64,000 nucleotides of DNA. It comes from Musa acuminata AAA Group. Its lineage: Eukaryota; Streptophyta; Magnoliopsida; Zingiberales; Musaceae. A program made the position numbers and the translations under genes. Numbering within the stretch: position 1 is the first letter of the stretch; each line of letters begins with the position of its first letter. Where the stretch lies: the NCBI RefSeq assembly GCF_036884655.1, contig NC_088354.1:17486001-17550000 (forward strand). Reading direction: 5' to 3'. The notes under the pieces were generated by a model. That model was not told where the DNA came from, ran no database searches, and saw only the letters and a program-made list of their open reading frames with translations. Below are positions 29,631-42,549 of this stretch, in pieces.

Positions 29631-30230
29631 GGGCTAATGGCCCATATTCAGCCCATGTGGGCTTTATCAGCCCACAGCCCACACCCCCTCTTAACCTAAC
29701 CCTAATTAAGATTAGGGGGGTGTGGTGGCTGCGTTTTAGAGGCAGATTAAGGCTATAAAAAGGCAGCAACGAGGCAGATCTTTGGAGCCACGAGATTCCA
29801 AAGAGAAGAAGGAGAACAAGGCAGAAAAGGAAGAGAAAGAAAGGAAAGAAGACAAGGACAACACAGAGAGACTGTTCTCAATCATCTAGCAGTGTTCTCA
29901 TCTCAGGTTAGATCAAATCTACAGTAGGCTCTTGCTGTGATTACTTGGGAGGTTTTAGATATTGTGGGCAGTGACGTGATCCTTGTATCCCAATTATTCT
30001 CTTGTGGTTGTTGCTAGGGTTTTGGGCAAGAGATTGAGATTTGTACATTCATTATTCTCATAGTGGATTATCTCTAGTTTACCCCGTGGTTTTTACCCTT
30101 CACATTGAAGGGGTTTTCCACGTATATCTTGGTGTTCTGTTTGATTGTGTTTCCATTTTATTCCGCTGCGTATTTTGGTCTTCTAGTATTTGTTCCTATA
30201 CAAAGGTTATTCCTGTTTATATCCCCATCA
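29627..30230 (+). repeat. Element F 3' LTR
   Basis: 604 bp, the same length as the 5' LTR, with TATA box at 29754-29763. It is followed directly by the TCGCG target duplication. Confidence 0.93.
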
Positions 30231-30408
30231 TCGCGGAGGTATAGAAAGCCGGCAAAGCTGATGCTCCAAATGCGCTTACAACAAAAATATCAATTGCAAT
30301 GCATCCTACCCTTAAAAGGTTGTTCAACTTATGATCAAAAAGTCATCTAAAAGTATAACTATTAGATTATTAGATAAAATATATTATAGATATTATTTAA
30401 TTTTGATT

Positions 30409-30793
30409 ATGATTAACGATCAATAAAATAAAAGTCAATAAAATAGAAATTCAATTATGATATGATTCCTTAGGAGATGATATTGATGGGAGAGACTTTT
30501 CTAATTATTTATCCTAGATCTTTCGTTTTTATTTATAAAATACTCAACCAAGAGATTATAGATCTTCTCTCATCTCTCCTTTATCCCTAAATCATCGTTT
30601 ATAGTGGTCCTGTGAAGGATTGACATCGCTATAGCTTTCGAATTCGACGATGGTGCGCCTACAAATCAAATAAAGACTTTCTAAGTAGCATCGAAAGGTA
30701 CGTATTGTAATTTTGATCTATCATTATTTGATTTCAATTTTTTGACACTAATTTATTTTGTATAATAGTATAATCATGGTTTTTATGCTTACA
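30409..30793 (+). mobile_element. Possible LTR and leader remnant of another copia element
   Basis: The sequence ends ATGCTTACA and is followed by ATCGGTGTAAGAGCCATG (30794-30811), which resembles a degenerate Met-tRNA primer site. The left border (TGATTATGATTAACG) is a guess, and no partner LTR is in the window. The stretch to 30984 would be its untranslated leader, cut by the Sirevirus C LTR. Confidence 0.25.
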
Positions 30794-30984
30794 ATCGGTG
30801 TAAGAGCCATGTTTTAAAATCAAATATTTTATATCGTAAAAATATTTCAACTCTATTTTGTATTTAGATCTATTTGTTAGTATCCTTCACTTGTGAAAAT
30901 GTGTTATTCGATTTTAATATACGATACTTGAACGATCTATTTATTTTGTCGATATGCTTTTCTATGCAGTCTGTCATGTTATCT

Positions 30985-32105
30985 GCTTTCACTACCGATC
31001 TTCTTTCCAACGGGCGAAGATCAATTACCTTTACAACTCTTTCTCCTTTTCACAGGTTTAGAAGACAACAACCTTTATAAGACTCTCTCTTTTAGACCTC
31101 ACTCCTCCCTTAGAAACCTTCTACTTCTGGGAAGAAGAGACTCACTAACTTTAGAGAGATTACAACACCTTTTTTTCAAGTATACTTTCTCCCTTTTTCT
31201 ACTCAATTTGATGCATTCCAAGCAGAAATAACTGGGGTATTTATAGACCCCAAATGATTTTAAAAATGGAGCCAAAAAAGGTATTATCCCAAGTTTTCCG
31301 GGTCCTGACGGTACCACCGCCTATGCTGGGTAGTACCACCACTTGCGGTAGTAACACTAGGCGGTACCATTGCCTGACACTAACATTGGGTGGTACCATC
31401 GCCTAACACTGACATTGGGCGGTACCACCGCTTGACACAGTCTAGGAGATTGTATCTGGGCGGTACCACTGTTTAGTCTAACGGTACCATCACCTGATAG
31501 CCTAAAAAATTGTTCTCTTGACTTTTCCAACTCATATGTGGTTCCACCTAACCTTGGGTCACTGAATGATTCTTCCACTTGGCCCAAAACAGTCATAACT
31601 CAGGCCCAATAGGCTTATAATTGAGTTGGTATAGTTATATCCAAAACCAACTCAATTACGACCCAAGTACGACTAATTAAGACATATGATTACAAGACTA
31701 GAATTCTATGTTGTTTGGCATATCATTGTTTCGTCTAACGCTTCGTTTGATCCTTCGACGCATCGTTCTCTCCTTCGGCGTATTGCTCAATCGGAACATT
31801 GACCTCCCGTAACTTCCGATCTCTTTAGCGTAATGTACAATCTTTCGGCTCGATATCCGAACTCACAACACGAAGTCCTTCTACCGGCACGTCGACCGAT
31901 CCTCCAACCGACATCCAATCTTCTAATATGTTCACTTTCGGCCGACGTCCAATCTTCTGACATGTTCACTCTAGCTCAACGTTTGGTTCTTTCTGCTTTA
32001 GTCAATTTGTCTTTTCTGATCGAAGTTAGTCTTGCATCACTCAAAATATAGATTAGATCGTAAACTCATCAATCGATTTCATCATCAAAATCCGAGATTC
32101 AAAAA
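30985..32105 (-). repeat. Sirevirus C 3' LTR, outer end missing
   Basis: Aligns with the C 5' LTR from 47332 onward (GGCTTTCACTACYGATCTTCTTTC) and runs to ATCCGAGATTCAAAA at 32105, where the canonical CAACA end has decayed. The first roughly 280 bp of the LTR are absent at the left border. It holds a TATA box (CTATAAATA on the minus strand, 31238-31246) and a GGTACCACCGCC array at 31305-31500. Confidence 0.75.
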
Positions 32106-33719
32106 TCTCTCCCTTTTTTATAATGATAACCAATTGATGACATAATTTAAACTAAACTCCCCCTATCAACATGCCATAATTTCAATCATGAATTATATGC
32201 AATACATTATATCATTATTTACATCATAAGTTCAAGTATTGCATTCGAACCATCATTCATAATAAAATTTCATTATACCATATATGATCATCATCATACC
32301 TTCTCCTCTGTTGTCATCAACAAAAAGGAGAAGTGTAACTAGTAAGTTTTTGAGATATAATTTCAAAGCATTACATTTATCATCATGCAAGCTAGCAAGT
32401 TTTTCAGATATAAAAATTAGTAAAAATTTTACATCTTTCGAGATGTGAAAAATAGCATGTTTTTATCTCTTCTTGAAATATGCAAGCTAGCAAGTTTTTG
32501 AGATATAATTTCAAATCATTGCATTTATCATCATGCAAGCTAGCAAGTTTTTTAGATATGAAAGTTAGCAAAATTTTTGCATCTTTGAGATGTGCAAGAT
32601 AGCATATTTTTGGTTCTTCTTGAAATATGCAAGCTAGCACTTCTCTTTATATGTGCAAGTACTTTTGGTTATTCTTGAAATGTGCAAGCTAGCATTTTTG
32701 CATTTCTTGAGATGCTAGCAAGTTTCTTTCTCCCCTTTGTCATTGTAAGAAAGAAGAATATGAGAATAATACAATGGTGCAATTCATTTCCTTTTACATC
32801 AATTCTCTAAGCATCACATAAGGTATGCAACTATAAATACAAAAGAATTGTATATAATGAAAATCATATAAAAAAAAGATATAATATCAAAGATCATGTG
32901 AATATCAAAAGACATGATTCATTTTGATATCCTTTAAAAAAATATGAAAAGAAATCTTAGAAGACCGAATAGTAAGGAAAATCTTAAGTCATGAATTTCG
33001 AAAAAGATATTTTTTTTAGTAAATAGAAAAAAGTAACATAGGAGAATAAAATATCTTGATTCATGTATAAGAAATCTCAAGTTGTTCATATATTAAAATT
33101 CCTAGAATTTACAAGAAAAATTATGATTCATAAAAAAAATCTCCTCTTAAATAATAAGAAGGAATGATAATAGAATACATAACAAGAGATCTTGATTCAT
33201 AAAAGATTTGAAGTTATAATTCTAAGAAATCAAAAGAAAAATTATGATTCATCTAGATAATTCTCCTTTTGTAAATAGTAAAAAAGAAACAGGAGATAAA
33301 AGATATTGATTCATTTAGAATAAATATGTGAAAGATTTGGATAAAAGTCATTCAAATTTAAATAATAAAAAATCACTTTCATAGTTCAAGAGAAAAATAA
33401 TATAAATTCATCAATCTCTTATTGAAAAATTGATAAGACAATGATAGAGAAAATTTTAAGAAAAATGTATTCGCTTTTTATGTGTTTCAATTTATGTGAT
33501 TTATTTCACATAAGCATGCTTTTGTCTTTTATGCCAAATAAAAATATACATCATTATTTAAAACCAAAAAATTAAACTTCATCATAAAAATCATCAATAT
33601 CAATAAACCATAAATCCCAAAAATGATCATTACTTCAAATCATCATGCATAATTAAATCATTAAATCATCAAGCATGATTTCATTAAACATAAAACATTT
33701 TCAATCAAAATCATTTTGT
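32106..33719 (-). mobile_element. Sirevirus C non-coding 3' internal region; pol deleted
   Basis: Begins with a polypurine tract (complement of TCTCTCCCTTTTTT, 32107-32120) next to the LTR. It carries a second purine motif (complement of CTTCTCC...GTCATCAACAAAAAGG, 32300-32327) and a 148-bp-period tandem repeat. The rest is AT-rich DNA without coding remains. Integrase, RT and RNase H are all missing between this region and the gag/protease remnant at 33720. Confidence 0.65.
32342..32710. repeat. Degenerate tandem repeat, period about 148 bp, with GCAAGCTAGCAAG submotif
   Basis: GTTTTTGAGATATAATTTCAAA starts at 32346 and again at 32494. Between and after these, TGCAAGCTAGCA recurs at least five times up to about 32690. 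It lies inside the non-coding region of Sirevirus C. Confidence 0.75.
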
Positions 33720-34677
33720 TTCGGCTAATAAGCTTTGTGAAGTATGTTGGATCTCCGATCATAAGCCTTGCATTTACTATCAAAATTTTATTTTTGCTCC
33801 TAGCTTTCGATTGTAGAGATGTCTAAAGAAAGGTGGATTTCCTTTAGGTACCCATTTGACTTTGGGTCCCACATGGTTGGATCTATATATTTTAATTTTT
33901 GGCATTAAGACATTCATGGTTCCTTTAGGAATCTGAACCAATTTATGTGAGTCATATTTTTTAAATGAATATTTAAAAGAAAAATGAACACATCTACCAC
34001 AAAAATTACATTTATTTTCATAGGAAACATATAATGCAGGTTCTTTAACGAAGATAGTTGACTTTTGTTGAGTATTATTCATAAAGTCAATTCATCCATT
34101 TCTATGAACATGACTCTTATTAGCAAGAAACATGTTTAAATATTTGTTATAATAATAAATTTTCTTTTTTGTATGAATCTAATTTTTCACATTTAGTGCA
34201 ATAGTTTAATATGCAATTATTATGCTCATTTTTATTTTTCAAATTCATTAGAAAGAGAAGCATGATCCCTTTTTACCAACTAATTTAAATTTATCATACA
34301 AATCATTGAATGCGTCAAATAATTCATTGTAATGTAAAGACATTTCGATTAAGTCATTTACCTCGTCGTTGAGAGTCGTTAAGGCGTAGTTCGCTACCGC
34401 CTTTGTTGGTTTGCTTCTCGTCTTCGGATGAGCTCGGTTTGTTCCAAGTTGTCTTAAGTGCTTTCTTCTTCTTTGATAACTTCTTCTTTTTAAGTTCATT
34501 TTTATTTTTTTATTCTTGTTTTATGAACAATTTAAATTTACTTGTGTGGAGTTCAAGGTCATCATCACTTGAGCTTTCGCTCGAGTGGTCTTCTTTTGTT
34601 CTAAGTGTCAAATCCTTCATGTTCTTTGGAAGGTTGTTCTCAAATTCATCATGTACTATACATGTCATTTCATAGGT
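33720..34677 (-). pseudogene. Sirevirus C gag (C-terminal part) and start of protease, decayed
   Basis: Minus-strand remains of gag with KCNFCGRCVHFSFKYSFKK (a decayed second zinc knuckle, about 33960-34020) and VKWVPKGNPPFF. They are followed by a frame-shifted protease start that would correspond to the DSGCSRHMTGD region of relatives. Several frameshifts and stops are present. It is the left part of a gag cut by Sirevirus B; the right part is at 46450-47002. Confidence 0.75.
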
Positions 34678-35709
34678 CATCATGTTAGGATCAAGAGCGC
34701 ACTAAGAGGGGGGGTGAATTAGTGCAGTGAAAAACTTTCGCTAGTTCAAAAACCTTATTTCGATTAAAGCCAATTCAACAAGAATGATTTCAACTCAATC
34801 CGTTTCGGAAGGAATTTGAACTTGAAACCTTAATTGAAAATGCAAGAGAAGACTAAGGTGATTTGCAGCAATGTAAGTTACACAAATGAAAAGCGTCGGT
34901 TTCGTAAAGTCTTCGTACGATTAAAGCCGATCTCGGAAGATGTTAACGTCAAAGCGTATGTAGACGTAGTTAAAGCACAGTAAGGAGGAGAGGTAGTTTG
35001 TTATAAAAGAAAGTTGCTCAAAGTAAATGCAAACTGAGTTTTAGAGTAGTTTGGTCAAACGTGACCTACATCCACTTTCGGCTTCCTCCTCCGACGAGGT
35101 CACCGGCGTCCACTAGAGGCCTTCCTTCAATAGGCGAAGGCCAACCACCCTTTTACAACTTTTCTCCTTTTGCTGGGCTTAAGAGACAACCCTTACAAGT
35201 TTCACTCCTCTCTTGAATGATCTCAACACTTAGAAAGGAGGAGAACTCTAGCTTAATTTCAAGATTTCGTGCCCTTTCATGCAGGAAAGGGTGGGATTTT
35301 CATAGGCCCCAATGAGTTAAAAAATGGAGCCTAAAAGTGTCCAATCATGGATTTTTGAGGTCCTGGCAGTACCACTGCCATTACTGGGCGGTACTACCAC
35401 CTGCCATTACTAACGCCAAGTCTAGGCGATACCACCGCCTGATAAAGCTCGGAGATCGATCTCTAGCGGTACCACCGCTTGATAGGGGCGGTATTGCTGG
35501 CAGCAATAACTGTCGACGGTGCCACCGCCTGACAGGGGTAGTACCACCGCCCAGAATTCCTGGGAGACCGAGTCTCCTAAGCGATGCCACCGTCGGCTAG
35601 GAATTCAGGGGCCGAATGGGCTGTTCCATTCGGCCCAATTTAGGTCTGTTAAGGGCCCAATTGGCCCCTAATTAAGTTAGTGGGATTACCTCCCAATCCT
35701 TATGTTTGA

Positions 35710-36155
35710 TATCACAGACAAACTTCGAAACAGGATGTTTGATGTAATGCTTATGTATGTCCGTGTCTTTTGGCATGTTCATGCCTTGTACAGCATGTAG
35801 TGGGGCAGTCGAAGGCTTAATAGTCCCATTTTAGTTAGGTTGGTGGCCTCTTTAGGCTTGTAAATAAAGGTTGTGTCATGTGGACACGTGCGAGAGATTT
35901 TCGGTATGTAATGGACCATTTTACCCTTTGTTGTGCAACTGTTCAGAGCTTGCAAAGTCTGTTTGTAATTTGCATTGTCTATGAAGTGTTTTTCGGAGAT
36001 GTTTGCTTGTGGATCCCGATTGAGGTGTTCTCTCTAACCCGTTCTCTCTTTTGTTGGTCCTAAGGGACAATGGGAGGCTTCGGGGAGGCTGACCGTTGCG
36101 GACGGACACGCAAGGGTGCCGCACGACTTAGGCAAAACCAGCTAAGTCTGTGACA
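35710..36155 (+). repeat. Element E left (5') LTR
   Basis: 446 bp ending TCTGTGACA. It is the partner of 39820-40265. Confidence 0.88.
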
Positions 36156-39100
36156 GATGGTATTAGAGTGGGACAAGCACTCACAGAAACACTTAGCATG
36201 CAAACGTGGGGGACCTAGCGGGGCTGCGTTGAGGGCAGTCAGCACACGCGCGACCGTTTGGGGGAAAACGGGCATGGAGATGTAGGGAAAAGGAGTCACT
36301 CGGACGAGCGGGCATCTGACATTGTCATTCAGAGGAATGGCCAACCCTTCGCACAAGAGGCACCATAAGAACAGATAAACTTGGAAGAATGCGGAGCACA
36401 CAAAGGTTGGGATGGCTGAATTTGAGCTACGGCTCAACGTTGACAACTATATTTGATGGTGCTCAAGGCAAGCGAGGCACTTGGTAAAGGATGAGACCAT
36501 GCAAGGTGGAATGAGTTGCTCAACGACCAAAAGAGTTATGCAAAGCTCACAGAGGTGAGGGGAATTGCTAACTCGAAGAATTTGGTACTTATGCATGGGC
36601 TTGTATGCGGACGATGGAATGTTCGTGGCCATCCCAAGGCGACCGAAACTCGGCGCCATGGAGCATTGAAACTTTCTCTTCGGCATGTGAAGGATACGTC
36701 CGTAGGAGGCTGAAGTGTGCAACGAGTTCAACATGTTGCTAGGCCTTGGTGGTCCAGCGGGGGCTGTATTGACGTGTAGTCGCAATCTAGCAAGTACGTT
36801 TGCAGAAGGCAGAACAATGCACAGTTTGTTCAGTAGATCGGAGTAGTCCAAGGGGATGGTGGTCTCCGAAACGAAGAGAGATGTTACTCCAATGGGACAG
36901 TTATCCAGGAGGGATAAGTCCCGGCTCTCTAGAGGGAGAATCATGTGGGATGGACCTCACATGTTGAGGAGGAATACCTCGACAAACAACAACTCCACAA
37001 AGCTCAATGGACTGAGCAAGCGGCGAGGAGTGTCGCATGATCTCGCTCGAGAGAATGCATTGGTGGATGCATTGCGAGATCAAGTGGGGTAGTGACCCAG
37101 AGCAACCCAAATGAAGGCACACTTGGAGTCGATATGGAGATCGGACTCAAGGGAGGGCTGACCCGTGGAATGGTGGGCGCGAGGGCCACTATCGACTCAA
37201 TGCAAAAACGAGGAGCGGAGCAACTTGGGTGTAACTTGGCGAAGTACCCAAGCCGCATGAAGGGAGCCAGCATAAAAGATAGAACATGGAGTGGAGGCAT
37301 AGTGCTTTCCTTGGACAAAGGTCAAGGACATGAACTCTTGCAGAGGCAAGAGCAGGATCATGTTGTTCGATGGGTCATTCATTCTATCAGAGAGGACTCA
37401 TCTTGCATGGTGTCAAAGATGAAGGGAGCTTCTGGGCACATGCACCTTATCTCGGAGGAGCATTTGATGGAGGAACTAAGGCGACTCAATTTGCGGAGGC
37501 GAAGTTGGGTTCAGAAGGCCTTAGCACGAGGCAAGAGGACGCAGAAGCGGGTACTCTTGAAGAATATGCCACAGTGTTGCCATTCAAGTTGCCATGAAGG
37601 AAGCGGTGCGCAGCAGAGATTGTGCTAGTAGGGGCAGAGGCCCAGGATCCAGACAATGGTGCACAAATTATAGTGAAGTCAGTGGACTTCGGGAGCTACT
37701 AGGCGACGGACTGTCCTAGAGCGGTGCTTCATCTAGGTATGACCCAAGAGTGGGTGGATGAAGGTCGATTGCCAAAGGAGCGAACAAAATCGAAGGTGGA
37801 AGAGACCCTGCGATGTATTGGTAGAGGCCACACATGGAGGGTTCACAATTCGAGTTTATTCCACAAGGATCAGAATGCAATGGAGAAGTCACCAGGAGGC
37901 GACATGGTGCAGCGGATCGTGGTGGAATAGTTCGTGGCAATGCGATACACACGACATAGTCCCATGAGGGACTAGATCATACGGAGGTATGATCGGGAGC
38001 TACTGGAAGCTCCACTTCGGTGAACAACACGACGGCAAGAAGGGCTATGGATTCAAGGAGTGAAGGCCATGGTACCGCAGAGGCAGGTCTTCCGTGCGTG
38101 CATCGAATTTTGCATCGGATGAAAATCTTGGTCATCAGCATATGGGGGCTGTGTTCCACCAAGGGAAAAGTTCGAATGCAAGTACCAGTGAGTTCCATGG
38201 GAGGGACTTGATCATGTAGAGGTATGATCGAAGCAGCTGGAGAGTTGGACTGCTCCAGAACTCATATTCGCTTAAGGGAGCCCGGCAGGTCAGATGATAA
38301 GGTCGAGTAAGCGAACATTGCTACCAAGGAAGCTAAGGAGAACAGAATCGGTGCAAACCCTACAACGTGATGGCAGAGGCCATGCATGGGAGTTGCAGTC
38401 TGTCTTTCCATCGACCAGAGGGAGCTGCTTGGAGAACACAGAGGTGCTGAAGCAGGGGGTCGAAAGGGGCGAGGAAGCGACGACGAGTCTAGAGGGACTT
38501 AGCTACCCAAAATCAAGCATCAGTTAGAATGTAGGTGGACTCAGAGGAGTGCCACAGAGACATATCTACTGATCGTGAAGAAAAGGGATGGAGATACGAG
38601 GCGACGGATAGTAGGGCCATGGGCATGGCAACAGCATGGTACCATAGAGGTGAGACTTCTGTGAAAGTCATTGATCCCTTGCTCTCATGGAGGGAGAGCT
38701 CTTGGTCATGAAAGGGGCCGAGGAGGTGGAGCATGCAGAGGCAATCTCCAAGTACCAAGACAAGGCTGAAGGGCAGAGGCCGAGGAACTTCGTAAGACTG
38801 GTGTCAATGAGCTTCTCATCAAGATAGCCGAAAGTGAAGGACTTCGGGTCATGCAATAGTGCATGACCAAGGAACAAAGCAGGTAGTACACGGTGCTGTA
38901 CCTTTGCTGAGTAGGCGGCAGGGTTGATGGAGAAGACGGTACAATCCCAGAGGCGACCAAACCTATGAGAGAATTACTCCAAGTTGGAGTGAAAACTTCC
39001 TGCATTCCAGAAGTTCGATGGCATTGAGAAGGTGAATCACAGTAACTAACTCAACGCAAGGAGTGTAAACACTTCAAGTGCTTCAGAAGTGTGAGCAAAG

Positions 39101-39819
39101 AGCAGGCGAAGGCCAGTAACCAGCTCGATGCATGGAGTACAACCTCGAGGAGGCGGGTGAAGTCAAGTAACCTTTGCCTTCTCAACTCTTAAGAGAATGG
39201 GCGAAATCGAGTACCCCAATTCTCTTATCTTTCCAGCAGAGGAGCTCTGCATAAGTTCAAAGACCCTTCGAAGATAATGGAAGATAATAGTTGTCAAATC
39301 CTCACCAACGGTGATCAGTGCTACTGAGAGTAGATTGTCCGCTTCATTTCCCAACGAAATGCCAATCGAAAGCGGAAGTGATGCGAACCTACTTGGATGT
39401 GACAACTAAGTGAAAGAAGAGTCAATGAGCAAATTTTGTAGAGGAAGGACTCAAAACTTCAGAAGTTTGCGAGACGATGCTCGTTAAAGCTCCAATAAGC
39501 ATCCATCCAGTTCAAGCAGCATGAGGAATTTGAGAGACTGGCGCAGTAAGGATGGTCTTTTCCTTCATCTGGGGGATCCGCAGAAATCAACAAGGATCAA
39601 CACAACTCAGCCAACCCCACACCAGAGTCAGAGTCATTGGTGAGTTGAAGCAGCATGGCGGATCAAAGGTTCGACTACTCAAAAACAACAGCGGAGAGCA
39701 ACTAGGAGCCAAGAGGCGCATTGTAGCTGGAGCAGAAGATTGAAGACTCAGCAAAGGCGAGGAGTTGCAGTGTCGACAAAGGCTTCAACGAGGACGTCGA
39801 AGGAATAAGTGGGGGAGAA
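36156..39819 (+). other. Element E internal region, no recognised protein
   Basis: GC-balanced DNA unlike the AT-rich surroundings. Its short open frames on both strands (the longest is 37092-37628, plus, 178 codons) match no family I recognise. Diverged internal repeats occur: GATCATACGGAGGTATGATC (about 37975) with GATCATGTAGAGGTATGATC (about 38211), and GGTAGAGGCCACACATGG (about 37820) with GGCAGAGGCCATGCATGG (about 38372). This fits a LARD carrying cis signals but no enzymes. Confidence 0.6.
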
Positions 39820-40265
39820 TGTCATAGACAAACTTCGAAACAGGATGTTTGATGTAATGCTTATGTATGTCCGTATCTTTTGGCATGTTCATGCCTTGTA
39901 CAGCATGTAGAGGGGTGGCCGAAGGCTTAATAGTCCCATTTTAGTTGGGTTAGTGGCCTCTTTAGGCTTGTAAATAAAGATTGTGTCATGTGGACATGTG
40001 CGAGAGATTTTTGGTCTATAATGGACCATTTTACCCTTTGTTGTGCAACTGTTCAGAGCTTGCAAAGTCTGTTTATAATTTGCATTGTCTATGAAGTGTT
40101 TTTCGGAGATGTTTGCTTGTGGATCCCGATTGAGGCGTTCTCTCTAACCTGTTCTCTCTTTTGTTGGTCCTAAGGGACAATGGGAGGCTTCGGGGAGGCT
40201 GACCTTTGCTGACGGACACGCAAGGGTGCCGCACGACTTAGGCAAAACCAGCTAAGTCCGTGACA
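39820..40265 (+). repeat. Element E right (3') LTR
   Basis: 446 bp, TGTCATAGAC...GTCCGTGACA. A purine-rich tract precedes it directly. The Sirevirus B LTR resumes right after it. Confidence 0.88.
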
Positions 40266-40420
40266 GAACGTTCAGACTTTCGACGAACTCTCGAACTCCC
40301 AACGTGATCTTACTGCCATCGTAGTTAATCCTACACACTTTTCTCAATATATAGATTAGATCAACAAATGACATTTGACTTCATCATCAAAATCCGAGAT
40401 TCAACAATCTCCCCCTTTCT

Positions 40421-41640
40421 GATGATGACAATCAATTGATGACGGAGTTAACCTTAACTCTCCCTATCTATATGTCATACTTGAGAAAAGTCATTCTTGA
40501 ATTCAAAGCCTTTGAATTCAAGAGACATATTGATAAGTTAAATTCATTTAAATTTATCAATGCAACATCATGATTTCTATCATGATATAATATTCTGAAA
40601 ATGATGTCAAGGCATGACATCCATTTTCAAGTCTTATATTTCAAATATAAAGGATAACAATCATAGCAATTCATTCTATGGCAAGATATCAATTTATAAA
40701 ATTGCAAGTTAAGCTTTAGATATCTTATTATAATGCAAACATATCAAATTGCATCATTTATCATCAATTTATCAAATTTTGATATAATTTCTCCCCCTTT
40801 GTCATCAACAAAAATGAGAACGATTCAATAATATATGCAAGTGTGGTAAATATTCATGTCATATTTCAATTTTGTAAAGAAATTTATATCAATCATATTT
40901 CAAGCATTCATGACATGGTATCATTCAAATGTTCTCAACATTAAGGAGATAGCATTCATTATTTCTTCCCTTTTATTTATCATCAAAGCTTTGCATGAAG
41001 GAGGAAAGTAAGGAGGAAAAGCCATTGAGAACCAACTTTGAATGAAGTTAAAAATGATAAGAGAGTTTCATTAAATCATGCTTCATTTTTCACAATGATC
41101 AAGATATTCATGTGAAATTAAATCCTTGCAAGTGTTCATCTAAAAAAAAAGTTCTTCCTTCATCAAGAAGGAATTCATGTGAAAGAATCATTATATCAAA
41201 TCAATTTCTCAATAAAAATTCACAAAAGATAAATCCATGAGAGATGCATTTATCAATTAATTTCATGTATAAAAAATTATTAAGTGATGGAGCACGGATA
41301 TGAAATAAATTTGATGTAGCATAAACTCATGAAAGTTCCATTCAGGAAATACATTAAGTCCAGAAGAGAAATACAACAAAATCATGCATTCGGACAATGT
41401 TTTGTCATAGCTTTTCAATCATAATTATGAAGGTAAACATGGTATTGCATGATCATAGAAACTTTTAGCATCAAGGCACATAATTTTTAACACAGATTTT
41501 AAGTGAGTGATCAAAGAATCAAGAAAGTTCGAAAACGAAATTTAACAAATTCATGCATTCGGACAAATCAACATTCCTAATTCTCTTCTAATAAAATCAA
41601 ATTATTCTTTACTTAAAGGTTTTGTAAAAATATCGGCCAA
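40421..41640 (-). mobile_element. Sirevirus B non-coding 3' internal region
   Basis: AT-rich and without an open frame. It lies where Sirevirus A carries its extra ORF. A second purine motif (complement of CTCCCCCTTTGTCATCAACA, about 40791-40810) lies about 380 bp inside the true polypurine tract, as in A. Confidence 0.7.
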
Positions 41641-42540
41641 TTAATGTTTTGTATCAATAAACTCTAGGATTACATCATGATTAGTGACATGATCTCGTAT
41701 AAAGTAATGCCTAATGTCAATATATTTTGTTCTAGAGTGTTGAATGTGATTCTTTGTTAAACATATTGCATTTGTGTTATCACATTTTATGGGGATATTT
41801 TTAAGATGAATCTTATAGTCCTCTAAAGTGTTTTCATCCACACAACTTGTGCACAGCATGCACTAGCAGCAATGTACTCTGCTTCGGTTGTAGATAGTGT
41901 AACCGAGTTTTGTTTCTTGGATGACCAAGAAACAAGTGTGTGTCCTAAAAACTAATATGTTCCGGATGTGCTTTTTCTATCTAATCTACACCCAGCAAAA
42001 TCTGCATCAGCATATACGATTAGTTCAAAGTTCTCAGATTTTGGATACCATAATCCTAGATTATTGGTACCTTTAAGTTATCTAAGTATTATCTTAACTG
42101 CTTTAAGATGAGATATCTTAGGCTTAGATTGAAACCTAGCACAAAGACCTACACTAAACATGATATCCGGTCTTGTTGCAGTGAGATATAGTAGACTTCC
42201 TATCATACCCCTATAAGCTTTTTTATCAAAGCTTTCTCCACTTTCATCAATTTCTAACTTAGTGGAGGTGCTCATATGAGTCTTGATAGCCTTTGAGCTA
42301 TCCATATTAAACCTCTTTAGCAAATCTAAAGCGTATTTTGTTTGACTAAGAAAAATGTCATTACTTAGTTGTTTGATTTGTAAGTCTAAAAAGAAGGTTA
42401 ATTCTCCCATCAAAATTATTTCAAATTCAAGACTCATACTTTTAGCAAATGATTCACAAAGACATTCATTCGTGGAACCAAAAATAATATCATCAACATA
42501 AATTTAAAAAATAAAAAAATTATTTTTAAAATTTTTTTCA
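41641..42540 (-). pseudogene. Sirevirus B RT (C-terminal half) and RNase H, broken
   Basis: The minus strand reads [40 protein letters not shown] and the RNase H end HSRTKYIDIRHYFIRDH. Stops and frameshifts interrupt it (for example around 41860 and 42075). The YVDD-box region (about 42490) abuts integrase sequence at about 42550, which marks the internal deletion. Confidence 0.85.
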
Positions 42541-42549
42541 AAGAGAAGT

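Larger units (their letters stand above)
24869..30230 (+). mobile_element. Element F: complete, inactive Ty1/copia LTR retrotransposon (Tnt1-like)
   Basis: A full element of 5362 bp with 604-bp LTRs, a primer-binding site, one gag-pol reading frame and a purine-rich tract before the 3' LTR. It is bracketed by the 5-bp target duplication TCGCG (24864-24868 and 30231-30235). The LTRs start TGTTGGGC and end CCCCATCA. They differ at about 12 sites, mostly transitions, so the insertion is fairly recent. Four in-frame stops and changed catalytic residues make it non-autonomous. The domain order gag-PR-INT-RT-RH is that of copia. Confidence 0.95.
35710..40265 (+). mobile_element. Element E: LARD-like non-autonomous LTR retrotransposon inside the B 3' LTR
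   Basis: Two 446-bp LTRs (35710-36155 and 39820-40265) flank 3664 bp without any recognisable gag or pol. The right LTR starts TGTCATAGACAAAC and both end GTCYGTGACA; the left copy starts TATCACAGAC, so its TG end has decayed. A degenerate primer site (TGGTATTAGAGTGGGAC, 36158-36174) and a purine tract (GTGGGGGAGAA, 39809-39819) fix the plus orientation. About 20 differences separate the LTRs. No target duplication was found (TTTGA left, GAACG right), and about 240 bp of host LTR are missing at the site. Confidence 0.85.

Noticed and set aside
29506..29769. 87-codon minus frame in the element F 3' region
   Set aside because: Lies on the 83-bp duplication and LTR; shadow of element sequence.
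37092..37628. 178-codon frame in element E as a captured gene
   Set aside because: No family features, Met/Gly/Arg-rich composition, overlapping frames on the other strand; treated as chance within a LARD.
35705..40270. Target duplication for element E
   Set aside because: Flanks read TTTGA and GAACG; no match, and the host LTR is missing about 240 bp, so none is claimed.
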